Shown here one piece after another: positions 35,720-45,409 of a DNA stretch of 64,000 bases (its first letter is position 1; every line of letters begins with the position of its first letter). Location of the stretch: positions 4,128,001 to 4,192,000 of the forward strand of contig NZ_CP035088.1 in the NCBI RefSeq assembly GCF_004786035.1. Direction: 5' to 3'. This DNA is from Pseudomonas viciae (GTDB lineage Bacteria; Pseudomonadota; Gammaproteobacteria; Pseudomonadales; Pseudomonadaceae). A model generated the notes under the pieces. It was not told where the DNA came from and searched no databases. It saw nothing but the letters and a program-made list of their open reading frames with translations. Made by a program: the position numbers and the translations under genes.

Positions 35720-36199
35720 TTAACCCTTCAACGCCGCTTCAATCGCTGCAATATCGATCTTGGCCATTTGCATCATGGCTTCGAACACGCGCTTGGCGGC
35801 TGCTCGGTCGGGGCTGGCTATCGCAGTGGTCAGAATGCGCGGAGTGATCTGCCACGACAGGCCCCACTTGTCCTTGCACCAGCCACAGGCGCTCGCCTCG
35901 CCGCCGTTGCCGATAATCGCGTCCCACAAGCGGTCCGTTTCGGCCTGGTCATCGGTCGCCACTTGGAATGAAAAGGCTTCGTTGTGCTTGAACATCGGGC
36001 CGCCGTTCAGCCCGAGACAAGGAATGCCCATCACCGTGAATTCCACCGTCAACTCATCACCCTGCTTGCCTGCGGGATAGTCGCCAGGGGCGTGATGAAC
36101 GGCGTGCACCGCACTGTCCGGGAAGGTCGCCGCGTAGAACTGCGCCGCTTCCAGTGCAGTGCCGTCATACCACAGACATATCCTGTTCTTGTTGTTCAT
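35720..36199 (-). CDS. PhnB-like VOC-family protein
   Basis: A 159-residue protein of the PhnB / 3-demethylubiquinone-methyltransferase-like VOC group: ICLWYDGTALEAAQFYAATFPDS at the start, MGIPCLGLNGGP (about 58-69), and CGWCKDKWGLSWQITP (about 104-119). Function of these proteins is not established; some are resistance or lyase-like. No signal peptide. It converges with the RidA-family gene. Confidence 0.85.
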   Translation of the reverse strand: MNNKNRICLWYDGTALEAAQFYAATFPDSAVHAVHHAPGDYPAGKQGDELTVEFTVMGIPCLGLNGGPMFKHNEAFSFQVATDDQAETDRLWDAIIGNGGEASACGWCKDKWGLSWQITPRILTTAIASPDRAAAKRVFEAMMQMAKIDIAAIEAALKG

Positions 36200-36274
36200 C
36201 CGGATTCTCCGAGAGAAGGACTGGACGGTGAAGTCTAGCAGCGCTCCGGACAGGTGACAGGGAACGAATCGGGC

Positions 36275-36511
36275 TTAGGCGCTCACCCGCTCCCCATGTT
36301 CGACCATCCAGCGAATCATTCTCGCCAGCGGTACCCGATGTTGATGGATCGCGCACCAGCTGACGTGCTCATGGCGGTACAGTTCGACATAGCGACTGAG
36401 CAGCACATGACCGCCCTCCTCGGCCAGCCGCAGTTCAACTTCGCGGCAATGCAACGTCGTTGGGTCAAGCGCCCTCATCCGTCGATGCAAGACCAGCGTC
36501 TGGTTACTCAT
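36275..36511 (-). CDS. Small hypothetical protein coupled to mlaA
   Basis: A 78-residue cytosolic protein, rich in His and Arg, not recognised. Its ATG overlaps the mlaA stop (ATGAGTAA), a strong sign of translational coupling and of being a real gene. It has no signal or membrane segment, so it is unlikely to be part of the Mla envelope machinery itself; its C-terminal HVSWCAIHQHRVPLARMIRW pattern suggests a small RNA- or protein-binding fold, but this is a guess. Confidence 0.6.
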   Translation of the reverse strand: MSNQTLVLHRRMRALDPTTLHCREVELRLAEEGGHVLLSRYVELYRHEHVSWCAIHQHRVPLARMIRWMVEHGERVSA

Positions 36512-37283
36512 CGGCCATTTCTCCACTCTGGCAATCCGAGACGACGGCGCCCAACTTCCCCTGTGCGACAAAATCGGCGCGCCGCTGTGCCGTCGCATCT
36601 CGAAGCGCCGAGTAGTAGTCCGCTTGGGTCTTCAGCTCGTCCGTCAGCGGCAAGGCTTGCGCACGGCCATCGACGATGCCGCCGGCAGTATTGATCGTGC
36701 CCAGGGTCTCAACGGTGCTGCTGTTGTCGCCAAACGGATCGACGGCAAAGCTCACCACTTTGCCCGTGGCGTCCCTCAGGTTCGCGGTGCCCAGCAGCGG
36801 CAATTCCACAATCGGCCCCGGGGCGATGTTCCAGACGCCGAACGTCTGGCCGAAATCGGCCTCATGCCGCTCGATGCCCAGCTTGCCCGACACATCGATC
36901 AACCCGACGATACCGGCGGTGCTGTTGATGACGAAACGGCCCAGGGTAGTGACCGAGCGTTGTGCATTGCCTTGCAGCAGATCGTTGATGAACACCTTGG
37001 GCTCACCGAAGTTCGCCACGAAGTTGTGAACGCCGGTCTGGAACACCTCCGGCAGCTTGAGATAACCACGGGCAACGGGGGCCAGCGCGTAGTCATCCAC
37101 GGTTCGGTTGAACGCGAAAATGCCGCGGTTGATGGGCTCAACAGGATCATGAACGGTGTAGGTCGCACTGTCACAACTGCCCGAAGTGGCAGCAGGCGTG
37201 GTGGTGCAACCGCTGGCGAGAGCCGCCAGTGCAATGACTAGAGAGGTACGAGCGCATAACGGCGCGGGTTTGAACGTCGGCAT
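36504..37283 (-). CDS. mlaA: MlaA (VacJ) outer-membrane lipoprotein
   Basis: A 259-residue lipoprotein with lipobox LASGC (Cys26) and the MlaA core: DPVEPINRGIFAFNRTVDDY (about 46-65), FGEPKVFINDLLQGN, RFVINSTAGIVGLIDVS and DFGQTFGVWNIAPGPIVELPLLG. MlaA with porin removes misplaced phospholipids from the outer leaflet and hands them to the periplasmic MlaC. ATG 37283 is preferred to the longer frame because it gives a proper signal peptide. Confidence 0.93.
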   Translation of the reverse strand: MPTFKPAPLCARTSLVIALAALASGCTTTPAATSGSCDSATYTVHDPVEPINRGIFAFNRTVDDYALAPVARGYLKLPEVFQTGVHNFVANFGEPKVFINDLLQGNAQRSVTTLGRFVINSTAGIVGLIDVSGKLGIERHEADFGQTFGVWNIAPGPIVELPLLGTANLRDATGKVVSFAVDPFGDNSSTVETLGTINTAGGIVDGRAQALPLTDELKTQADYYSALRDATAQRRADFVAQGKLGAVVSDCQSGEMADE

Positions 37284-37343
37284 ACAAGGTGATCTCGGCA
37301 AGGAAAAAAGTGGTGCTACCAACGCCAGTCAAAAGCCGAACCC

Positions 37344-37371
37344 GTGGCGAGGGAGCTTGCTCCCTCGCCAC
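37344..37371. repeat. REP-like perfect palindrome
   Basis: GTGGCGAGGGAG-CTTG-CTCCCTCGCCAC forms a 12-bp stem with a 4-nt centre, upstream of mlaA. It is a different REP variant (GTGGCGAGGGAGC) from the GTGGGAGCGAGC copies elsewhere in the window. Confidence 0.85.
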
Positions 37372-37553
37372 AGAGGTCGGTGTTGGCTGGCTATTTGACT
37401 GACTGACATTGGGCCATCCTGCCCTTGCTTTTTTGCCTGAAGATTTCCAGAACATTGCCCGCCGGCAACTTTATTTCCGGATTGAAATATATGACGCAGC
37501 CCGCGGATTGCCCCTAGTATCCGCTCCTGTATTCCTTGCCCTGCGTGCCCACC

Positions 37554-38264
37554 GTGAGCCATTTATTACTGGTGGACGACGACCTCGAAGTCCTCGCCCT
37601 CTTGCGCAAATTCCTCGAAAAACATGGCTACAGCGTGGAAGTGGCCGCCGACGGCGCCGCCCTGTGGCAAGCGGTGGAACGGCGGGTGCCGGACCTGATC
37701 ATCCTCGACGTCATGCTGCCGGGCGATAGCGGGCTGGTGCTCTGCCAGCGCCTGCGGGCCGAGCACACGGTCGGCATCATCATGCTCACCGCCATGGGCG
37801 AGTTGAGTGATCGCGTGGTCGGCCTGGAGCTGGGGGCGGACGATTACCTGACCAAGCCCTTCGACGCACGCGAGCTGTTGGCCCGGGTGCGTGCCGTGCT
37901 CAGGCGCACCGGTGAAGCCAAGGGCACGTTGAAGGATTCATCGCGGCCGATCCTGGAGTTCGAAAACTGGCAGTTGGACGTCACCCGCCGCGAATTGCGC
38001 TCACCGGAAAAAGTCATGATCCCGCTGTCCACCGGGGAGTTCGAACTGTTGCTGGTATTCGCCGAACACCCACGCCGGGTGCTGACCCGCCAGCAATTGC
38101 TGGATTTGGCGCGAGGGGAAACGTTCGAGGCGTTTGACCGAAGCATCGACGTCCAGGTCAGCCGACTGCGGCGCAAGCTGGAGACCGATATCACCGGCGC
38201 CTCGATGATCCGCACCGTGCGCAACAGCGGCTACCTGTTCAGCCCTCACGTGGTGAAGCGATGA
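37554..38264 (+). CDS. OmpR-family response regulator
   Basis: A 236-residue regulator. The receiver (about 1-115) has acidic pocket VDDD and phospho-acceptor Asp52 in LIILDVMLPG, with MLTAMGE and Lys in LTKPFDARE. The C-terminal winged helix has MIPLSTGEFELLLVF and FDRSIDVQVSRLRRKLE. GTG 37554 (SHLLLVDDD) is taken as start; TTG 37536 and GTG 37545 are alternatives with no better ribosome site. It overlaps its cognate kinase by 4 bp. Confidence 0.9.
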   Translation: MSHLLLVDDDLEVLALLRKFLEKHGYSVEVAADGAALWQAVERRVPDLIILDVMLPGDSGLVLCQRLRAEHTVGIIMLTAMGELSDRVVGLELGADDYLTKPFDARELLARVRAVLRRTGEAKGTLKDSSRPILEFENWQLDVTRRELRSPEKVMIPLSTGEFELLLVFAEHPRRVLTRQQLLDLARGETFEAFDRSIDVQVSRLRRKLETDITGASMIRTVRNSGYLFSPHVVKR

Positions 38265-39613
38265 AACAGCAACGCTCGAACACTCATCGACCACGGGACA
38301 CGGTGGCGCGCTGGATCGCCCTGACCACCATGGTTGCGATGCTGACGTTGCTGGCCTTGAATGAACTGTTCAGCCTGCTGGCTGGAGCCTGGGCCCGCCC
38401 ACCGCTGATGGAAACCGGCCTGATGGATAAGGCCGCCGCCATCACCCGCATCATCGAGTCCGTCACGCCCGCGCAACGGCCCGACATGGCTAGGGCCGCC
38501 AGTGATCAGGCGTTCAACGCGCAATGGCTACAGCGCCATGAAGAGGCGCGGTTGCCAGTGATTGACGACCCGGCGTTCAGTGAGGGATCAGGGTTCCTGC
38601 GCCAGCAACTGGGCAGGCCCGACGCCAGGATTGAAGCCTACGAGCCCAACGATTGGCCAGCCGATCAGCCCAACCCACGCTACGCCGTGGTGATCGAATT
38701 GAGCGACCATTCCTGGGTGGTTTTTTCCGTGCCCTCGCGCAGTTGGGGCTTGGAGGAATGGGCGCGCAACCTGATTATCATCGCCCTGATTCTTCTCTCG
38801 ACGTGCATCGTCGCCCTGATCGCCACACGGCACTTGGCCGCCCCCCTGGAGCGCTTTGCCGAAGGCGCCAGGCGCTTTGGCGTGGATCACAGGGCCCCGC
38901 CCATTCCGGTCATCGGCCCCTACGAGATCCGCCAGGCAATCCTCGCCTTCAATGCCATGCAGGCCCAGCTCAAACACTTCCTGCAGGACCGCACGCAAAT
39001 GCTCGCCGCCATCTCCCATGACCTGCGCGCGCCGTTGACCCGCATGCGCCTGCGCGGGGAATTCATCGAGGATGCCGAGCAACAATCGAAGCTGTTCAGG
39101 GACGTGGATGAAATGCAGGCGATGGTCAATTCGGCCCTGGAATTCTTCCGCGACGAAGCACGGCTCGAGCACGCCACGGCGTTCGACCTGACCGAACTGC
39201 TGCACACTGTCGTCGACGACTTCAGGGATGCGGGTATCGAGGTGTCCTTCAAGTGCGTCCAGCGGTTGGTCTTCGTAGGCCGGCCCATCGGGATCAAGCG
39301 TGCGCTGGTCAACCTGATCGACAACGCGATCAAATACGGCAACGAGCCAGGCGTTGAACTCAGGGCGCTGATAGACCGCGTCGAGATTCGAGTCCTCGAC
39401 CGCGGGCCCGGCATCGCGCCCCAACTCCATGAGCAGGTGTTCGCGCCCTTCTTTCGCATCGAAGGCTCACGTAACAAGAACACCGGCGGTGTCGGCCTCG
39501 GTCTGTCGGCGGCACGGGCGACGGTGCTGGAGCATGGAGGGACGCTGGCCCTCAGGAATCGCCAGGGAGGCGGCCTGGAGGTCAGGGTCTCGCTGCCGCT
39601 GGATTGCCCCTGA
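38261..39613 (+). CDS. EnvZ-type sensor histidine kinase
   Basis: A 450-residue inner-membrane kinase. A first membrane helix (about 19-42), a periplasmic domain of about 120 residues, a second helix (about 170-188) and HAMP come first. HisKA follows with His253 in AAISHDLRAPLTR. The HATPase domain has ALVNLIDNAIKYG, DRGPGI and GVGLGLSAARA. With the upstream regulator it forms a two-component system of the OmpR/EnvZ type. The signal is unknown. The kefF-like gene starts 97 bp downstream and could be controlled by it (inference). Confidence 0.9.
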   Translation: MKQQRSNTHRPRDTVARWIALTTMVAMLTLLALNELFSLLAGAWARPPLMETGLMDKAAAITRIIESVTPAQRPDMARAASDQAFNAQWLQRHEEARLPVIDDPAFSEGSGFLRQQLGRPDARIEAYEPNDWPADQPNPRYAVVIELSDHSWVVFSVPSRSWGLEEWARNLIIIALILLSTCIVALIATRHLAAPLERFAEGARRFGVDHRAPPIPVIGPYEIRQAILAFNAMQAQLKHFLQDRTQMLAAISHDLRAPLTRMRLRGEFIEDAEQQSKLFRDVDEMQAMVNSALEFFRDEARLEHATAFDLTELLHTVVDDFRDAGIEVSFKCVQRLVFVGRPIGIKRALVNLIDNAIKYGNEPGVELRALIDRVEIRVLDRGPGIAPQLHEQVFAPFFRIEGSRNKNTGGVGLGLSAARATVLEHGGTLALRNRQGGGLEVRVSLPLDCP

Positions 39614-39710
39614 CACGACACGCCGGCAAACAATGTCCTAAACAACCCATGCCTTCCTCGGTAGGATGTCCGACCTTTTGCCCTGGACCCAGCCTGCTGG
39701 AATTGCCCTG

Positions 39711-40232
39711 ATGATTCTGATCGTTTACGCCCATCCCTACCCCGACCAATCGCGGGTCAATCAGCAAATGCTCAAGCGGGCATCCAGCCATCCGGACGTG
39801 GTAATACGGTCCCTCTACGATCTTTATCCGAACTTCGACATCGACGTCGAGGCCGAACATCGGGCCATCGAACAGGCACAACTGGTCGTCCTCCAACACC
39901 CGATGTATTGGTACAGCATGCCGCCGCTTTTGAAATTGTGGATCGATAAAGTGTTCACCCACGGTTGGGCCTACGGAAAAGGCTCCACTGCCCTTAAAGG
40001 CAAGCACCTGCTGTGGGCCGTCACCACCGGTGGCCAGCAGAATCATTTCCAGATCGGCGACTACCCAGGTTTTTCGGTGTTGGCCCAACCCCTCCATGCC
40101 ACGGCCATCTATTGCGGCATGCGCTGGCTGGACCCCGTCGTGGTGCACGGCGCGTATACCGGTGCCTGCGAAAGCCAGCAAGCACAAATCGAACACTATG
40201 GCGCCCGCCTGGCTGCCTGGAAGGAAGATTGA
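39711..40232 (+). CDS. KefF-like NAD(P)H-dependent oxidoreductase
   Basis: A 173-residue flavodoxin-fold quinone reductase: [18 protein letters not shown] at the start, [32 protein letters not shown] (about 62-93) and [11 protein letters not shown]. Proteins of this type bind to and activate KefC and reduce quinones or electrophiles. The ATG at 39711 begins the family domain; the upstream extension is not conserved-looking. The stop is directly followed by the kefC ATG. Confidence 0.88.
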   Translation: MILIVYAHPYPDQSRVNQQMLKRASSHPDVVIRSLYDLYPNFDIDVEAEHRAIEQAQLVVLQHPMYWYSMPPLLKLWIDKVFTHGWAYGKGSTALKGKHLLWAVTTGGQQNHFQIGDYPGFSVLAQPLHATAIYCGMRWLDPVVVHGAYTGACESQQAQIEHYGARLAAWKED

Positions 40233-40233
40233 T

Positions 40234-42060
40234 ATGGAAACCCACAGCCTGATTGAAATGCTCATTTACCTGGGCTCGGCGGCGTTGATCGTGCCGATTG
40301 CCGTCCGGTTGGGGCTGGGCCCGGTGCTCGGCTATTTGCTGGCCGGGTGTGTCATCGGCCCATGGGGGTTGAAGCTCATCACCGATGTAAAAGCCATTCT
40401 GGAATTCGCCGAAATTGGCGTCGTCCTGATGTTGTTCATCATCGGGCTTGAGCTCGATCCCAAACGGCTCTGGGCCCTGCGCAGGATGGTGTTTGGTGGC
40501 GGCGCTCTGCAGATGCTGGCTTGTGGCGCGGCCATTGCGTTGTTCTGCACGGCCCTTGGCCTGAACTGGACAGCAGCGCTGCTGGTAGGCCTGACACTGA
40601 GCCTCTCCTCCACGGCGATTGCCATGCAGGCGATGAACGAACGCAACCTGACCGCCACCTCCGTAGGGCGCAGCAGCTTTGCCGTGCTGCTGTTTCAGGA
40701 CATCGCGGCCATTCCCCTGGTCGCCATGATTCCCCTGTTGTCGGCGCACGGTGATACACCTTCAGGCACAGCCTTGCTGCTGTCGATCGGCAAAATCGTT
40801 GCCGCCATCACGGTCGTCGTTTTGTTGGGCCGCTACGTGACCCGGCCACTACTGCGCTTCGCCGCACGCTCAGGCTTGCGCGAGATTTTCAGCGCCGTAG
40901 CGCTGTTTCTGGTGTTCGGTTTCGGTTTTCTCCTGGAAGAAGCCGGCCTGTCGATGGCCATGGGCGCGTTCCTCGCCGGGGTGTTGCTGGCCAGTTCCGA
41001 ATACCGCCATGCCCTGGAAAGCGACATCGAACCGTTCAAAGGCCTGCTGCTGGGCCTGTTTTTCATCGGCGTGGGTATGTCGATCGATTTCGGCACCCTG
41101 ATCAATGCACCGCTGAAAGTCATGACCCTGACCTTGGGTTTCATCCTGATCAAGCTGCTGGTGATCAAGGCCGTGGGCCGGTTCCTGAACGTCCCAGCCG
41201 GCCAGCGCTCCTGGCAGGCGATATTGCTGGGCCAGGGTAGCGAGTTTGCCTTTGTGGTGTTCGGCGCGGCGACGGTCGCGGGGATCTTGAGCGATCAATG
41301 GGGCAAAAGCCTGACGCTGGCGGTGGCCCTGTCCATGTGCCTGACGCCCCTGCTCATTCTGCTGCTGGATCGCGTGGAGTCCGCGACCAAAAAAGACCAG
41401 CGGGAATCGGACCTCATCGACCAGCAGAATCCACGGGTGATCATCGCCGGGTTCGGTCGTTTCGGGCAGATCGCCGGGCGTCTCCTGATGTCCTGCGGTG
41501 TCGAAGTGGTGGTACTGGATCACGACCCCGACAACATCGAGACCCTGCGCAAATTCGGCGTGAAGGTCTTTTATGGCGATGCCACGCGCCTCGATTTGCT
41601 GCATGCCGCCGGCGCAGCCCAGGCCGTTGTGCTGATCAATGCGATAGACGACCAGGAAGACAATCTGCTGCTGACCCGGCTGGCTCAAGAGCACTTCCCC
41701 ACGTTGAAGCTGATCGTGCGGGCGCGGGACATGGGCCACCTCATCACCCTTCGACAGATGGGCGTGGATGCGGCCGAGCGGGAAACCTTTGAAAGCGCAT
41801 TGTCATTGGGTCGCAGTGCGCTGGTGCACATGGGTGTCGGGCAGTACGAGGCGCGTGAACGAGCTGATCAGTTCCGCCGCCTGAACCTCAATATGCTGGA
41901 GGAAATCGTGGCCCAGCCGGACGCTGACCTCAAATTCAGACACGACGCTTATCGGCGCGCCAACGCCTTGTTGACGGACATGTTCAACGAAGATCGGGCG
42001 CGTCCGATCAACAGTTGGCCTGAGCATCATCGGACCGAGGTGGATGAAAACCACAGCTAA
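40234..42060 (+). CDS. kefC: Glutathione-regulated K+/H+ antiporter (KefC/KefB type)
   Basis: A 608-residue CPA2 antiporter. About twelve membrane helices (residues about 5-380) include [15 protein letters not shown] and [11 protein letters not shown] cytosolic TrkA-N Rossmann domain ([18 protein letters not shown], about 402-419, then [12 protein letters not shown]) and a coiled C-terminal tail follow. Kef systems release K+ and acidify the cytosol when glutathione adducts form, protecting against electrophiles; glutathione holds them closed. Its activator is the adjacent kefF-like gene. Confidence 0.9.
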   Translation: METHSLIEMLIYLGSAALIVPIAVRLGLGPVLGYLLAGCVIGPWGLKLITDVKAILEFAEIGVVLMLFIIGLELDPKRLWALRRMVFGGGALQMLACGAAIALFCTALGLNWTAALLVGLTLSLSSTAIAMQAMNERNLTATSVGRSSFAVLLFQDIAAIPLVAMIPLLSAHGDTPSGTALLLSIGKIVAAITVVVLLGRYVTRPLLRFAARSGLREIFSAVALFLVFGFGFLLEEAGLSMAMGAFLAGVLLASSEYRHALESDIEPFKGLLLGLFFIGVGMSIDFGTLINAPLKVMTLTLGFILIKLLVIKAVGRFLNVPAGQRSWQAILLGQGSEFAFVVFGAATVAGILSDQWGKSLTLAVALSMCLTPLLILLLDRVESATKKDQRESDLIDQQNPRVIIAGFGRFGQIAGRLLMSCGVEVVVLDHDPDNIETLRKFGVKVFYGDATRLDLLHAAGAAQAVVLINAIDDQEDNLLLTRLAQEHFPTLKLIVRARDMGHLITLRQMGVDAAERETFESALSLGRSALVHMGVGQYEARERADQFRRLNLNMLEEIVAQPDADLKFRHDAYRRANALLTDMFNEDRARPINSWPEHHRTEVDENHS

Positions 42061-42232
42061 GCGGCGCGCCCTTCAGCCTGCCACCCGCTCGTCTCCTCGC
42101 CGTCAGGATTTTCGAACCAAGCGTCTCGCTACGGCTCGGAGCTACATGACACCGCTGAAAGCGCTCCGACAGTCACAGCTTGAACGGCGGGTGCATTGAG
42201 GTTGCTTGCAGTTCACTGCCGGGAGTTTCGCC

Positions 42233-42901
42233 ATGTATGAATGCCTTGTTCAGCAGGTTTCTTCAAAGGATTCCCTGGCGTTTTTCGCCCAGCGAGGCAG
42301 CCATGGCGCAGGCTTCAATACCAACGCGGCAAGCGCAGGTTTGTGTGTAACGGCGAACCCGAAACCCCACGCTCAGCAAAGCCTGATCAAGCCAAACATG
42401 CAGGTCAGCGCCATCCGTCGTCGCGGCGGGCATCTGGAATGTATCAAGGTGCGCTGGGGCTGGTCGCCGATCTGGTCGGTGGGGACCATGCCACCGATGA
42501 CTCATCTGCCCCTGCACCTGGTGATGCGCTCCAAGGTTTTTGATCGAATCAAGCGCGAGGGACGGGTCCTGGTCGCGGTGGACGGTTGGTACGAGTCCGC
42601 GGAAACGGCCCAGCGCCTGAGCTATACGACCTCCAGGCAGCGGTCGCCGATCTTCCTCGCCGCCCTGGCCCAAGCCAGCGAGACACCCAACGGTTGCGAT
42701 GGACTGACCCTGGTGACCTATGGCGACATTACCAACAAGCAGCAACGCCTTCTGGCCTTCACTGGTGAGGAGGCACTGCGGTGGTTGAGGCCCGACCTGG
42801 ATTGGGAGCAGGCGCAACAGATCGCAGCCAGCGCGGCGGTGGCTGAACCGCAACTCGAACGGGTGCTGGCAACCCAACGCAGGGTCCAGGGCGGACACTG
42901 A
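42233..42901 (+). CDS. SRAP (HMCES/YedK)-family protein without catalytic Cys2
   Basis: A 222-residue protein with the SRAP core: VRWGWSPIWS (canonical WGLIPSW), VDGWYES (canonical GFYEW, Glu kept) and FTGEEALRWLRPD near the end. Active SRAP proteins begin Met-Cys, and Cys2 forms the DNA-protein cross-link at abasic sites; this one begins MYECLVQQ. The conserved HxRMP histidine also seems replaced in TLVTYGDITNKQQRLLAF. ATG 42233 follows GGGAG at a suitable distance and no alternative start yields a Cys2. It is either a pseudoenzyme or has a different chemistry. Confidence 0.72.
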   Translation: MYECLVQQVSSKDSLAFFAQRGSHGAGFNTNAASAGLCVTANPKPHAQQSLIKPNMQVSAIRRRGGHLECIKVRWGWSPIWSVGTMPPMTHLPLHLVMRSKVFDRIKREGRVLVAVDGWYESAETAQRLSYTTSRQRSPIFLAALAQASETPNGCDGLTLVTYGDITNKQQRLLAFTGEEALRWLRPDLDWEQAQQIAASAAVAEPQLERVLATQRRVQGGH

Positions 42902-43020
42902 GGTTGGGTATTGCCGAGAATTCAAGGAAATCACGAAAGGCTCGTTGATGGGCGGTAAACTGGCGATCCGGTCGCTGTGGCACGACCGACCCCTTACCCT
43001 TTTCGAGCAAGAGACTTCCA

Positions 43021-43400
43021 TGGCAAACCAAGACATCACGTTCATTCCTGACCCGGACGCGGATTCCATCTCTTCCGACGTCGCCGGCTTCGGCGGCCTG
43101 CTGGTTTCCACTCAGATTCCAACCCACGCCGACGGCAGCCTGGAACTGGGCGACATCACCCTGCAAAGCGAGTGCACGTTGCAGGCGCTCAAGACCGCGC
43201 TGGAAGGCGCCGGCAGCTCCATGGACCGTGTGTTGCACTTGACCATTTACCTCACCGACATGGCTGATCGCGCTGCCTTCAACGAGGTTTACAAGCGTTT
43301 CTTCGCCAAGCCGTGGCCGGTTCGCGCCGCAGTCGGCGTGGCGACGCTGGCCGTTGAGGGGATGCGGGTGGAAGTGACTGCGATGGCGGCCAAGGGCTGA
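43021..43400 (+). CDS. RidA-family protein
   Basis: A 125-residue RidA-type protein with FGGLLVSTQIPTHADGSLELG, LKTALEGAGSSMDRVLHLTIYLTD and the carboxylate-binding Arg in PVRAAVGVATL, ending VEVTAMAAKG. It is likely to act as an imine deaminase or scavenger. ATG 43021 is chosen; the frame open from 42945 lacks family residues. It is monocistronic between the SRAP gene and lactate permease. Confidence 0.85.
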
Positions 43401-43635
43401 AGTCGGCGAGGTTCCCTGTTTGGACCGGGGACATGGTTACCCCTGTGGCGAGGGTAGTCAGACGCACCTCACCCTGATCAAGCGCCAGCCAGCAACCGCG
43501 CAAGACAGAGACGTCGAAGGCCTGGCAACTCTGTCTTAGCACCACCGTCCCAATTCCCTCCCCGATCCGCGCCTATACTCCTCTGCCAATCCCTACGGGG
43601 CCTGCACTTCCAACAATAAAAAGCAGAGGTGGAAC

Positions 43636-45399
43636 ATGGTCTGGCAACAAGTCTACGATCCCTTCGGTAATACGGTGCTTTCGACGCTTCTGGCGGCGGT
43701 CCCGGTGGTGGTGATGCTGGCGTCCCTGGCGTTCTTTCGTATCAAGGCGCACCTGGCGGCGCTGCTGGCCCTGGCCTCGGCCTTGCTGATCGCCATCTTC
43801 GCCTTCGGCATGCCCGCCGGCATGGCCGGTTCGGCGGCGTTGTATGGGGCGGCCAACGGCTTGCTGCCCATCGGCTGGATCGTGCTCAACATCATTTTCC
43901 TGCACCGACTGACCACCGAGAACGGTTCGTTCAAGGTGCTGCAGGACTCCCTCGCGCGTATTACCGACGACCGGCGCCTGCAATTGCTGTTGATCGCTTT
44001 CTGCTTTGGCGCGTTCTTCGAGGGCGCAGCCGGCTTCGGTACGCCAGTAGCGGTGACCGGCGCAATCCTGATCGGCCTGGGCTTCTCACCTTTGGCCGCG
44101 TCGGGCCTGGCACTGATCGCCAACACCGCACCGGTGGCTTTCGGCGCCCTGGGCACACCGATCATCACTCTGGCCAAAGTCACCGGGCTGGATGAAATGG
44201 AGCTGTCGATGATGGTCGGTCGGCAGCTGCCGTTTTTCTCGGTGATCGTACCGTTCTGGTTGATCTGGGCATTTGCCGGGTGGCGCAAAATGCTGGAGAT
44301 CTGGCCGGCGATCCTGGTGGCCGGCGTGAGCTTCGCCATCCCCCAGTTCCTGGTCTCCAACTACCACGGGCCGATGCTGGTGGATGTGATAGCGGCGCTG
44401 ATTTCCATGGCCTGCCTCACCGGTTTTCTCAAGCTCTGGAAACCGGCCACAATCCACACGTCTGCGGCGCTATCAGGAAGGGTCGATGATTCGAAAATCG
44501 ACGTCAGCGAAGATGACACACCGGTAGCCAGCAGCACATTTGCCAGCGACGCGCGACCGGCCGTGCTGCGGGCCTGGATGCCGTGGATCATCCTTACGGT
44601 GTTCGTGTTCGCCTGGGGCACCCAGGGCTTCAAGAATCTGTTCGATACTCGCCCGGCGCTGGACCCACAGACGCAATCGGCCAAGCTTGACCCACAAGGC
44701 AAGCCGATGCGCGAAGCGAACCCGATCTTCTCACCCCTGCTGACCTTCGGCACCATCCACCAGCAGATCGAAAAAGTCCCGCCCGTGGTGCCCCAGCCTA
44801 AAACCGAGGAAGCGGTCTACAAGTTCAACTGGTTCACCGCCACCGGCAGCGGGATCTTCCTGGCCGCCATTCTCGGTGGCTTGCTGATGGGCTACTCCAT
44901 CCCGCAACTGGCGCACCACTACCTGCGAACGCTATGGGTGGTGCGTTATTCGCTGATCACTATTGTGGCGATGCTGGCCCTGGGGTTTCTCACGCGCTAC
45001 TCCGGGCTGGACGCGACCATGGGCCTGGCCTTCGCCGCGACAGGCATTTTCTACCCGATGTTCGGCACCCTATTGGGCTGGCTCGGCGTGGCGCTGACCG
45101 GCTCGGACACTGCGTCCAACGTGTTGTTCGGAGGCTTGCAACGGGTGACGGCGGAGCAGTTGGGGATCAGTCCGGTGTTGATGGCGGCGGCGAACAGTTC
45201 CGGCGGGGTCATGGGCAAGATGGTCGACGCCCAGTCGATTGTGGTCGCCTCCACCGCGACTCGCTGGTACGGCCATGAAGGGGAAATCCTGCGCTATGTG
45301 TTTTTCCACTCAGTGGTGCTGGCGATTCTGGTGGGCGGGCTGGTGACGTTGCAGGCGTATGTGGCGCCGTTCAGTCATATGGTGGTGGGAGGACGTTGA
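43636..45399 (+). CDS. lldP: L-lactate permease (LctP/LldP family)
   Basis: A 587-residue polytopic symporter with the LctP pattern: LPIGWIVLNIIFLHRLT, GAFFEGAAGFGTPVAVTGAIL, NTAPVAFGALGTPIITLA, and C-terminal TGSDTASNVLFGGLQ and ANSSGGVMGKMVDAQSIVVA. It imports lactate (also glycolate) with protons. The hydrophilic loop around residues 330-395 is longer than I expect for this family. No lldD or other lactate dehydrogenase gene lies next to it in the window. GCAGAGGTGG precedes the ATG. Confidence 0.92.
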   Translation: MVWQQVYDPFGNTVLSTLLAAVPVVVMLASLAFFRIKAHLAALLALASALLIAIFAFGMPAGMAGSAALYGAANGLLPIGWIVLNIIFLHRLTTENGSFKVLQDSLARITDDRRLQLLLIAFCFGAFFEGAAGFGTPVAVTGAILIGLGFSPLAASGLALIANTAPVAFGALGTPIITLAKVTGLDEMELSMMVGRQLPFFSVIVPFWLIWAFAGWRKMLEIWPAILVAGVSFAIPQFLVSNYHGPMLVDVIAALISMACLTGFLKLWKPATIHTSAALSGRVDDSKIDVSEDDTPVASSTFASDARPAVLRAWMPWIILTVFVFAWGTQGFKNLFDTRPALDPQTQSAKLDPQGKPMREANPIFSPLLTFGTIHQQIEKVPPVVPQPKTEEAVYKFNWFTATGSGIFLAAILGGLLMGYSIPQLAHHYLRTLWVVRYSLITIVAMLALGFLTRYSGLDATMGLAFAATGIFYPMFGTLLGWLGVALTGSDTASNVLFGGLQRVTAEQLGISPVLMAAANSSGGVMGKMVDAQSIVVASTATRWYGHEGEILRYVFFHSVVLAILVGGLVTLQAYVAPFSHMVVGGR

Positions 45400-45409
45400 T
45401 CGAGTGCGT

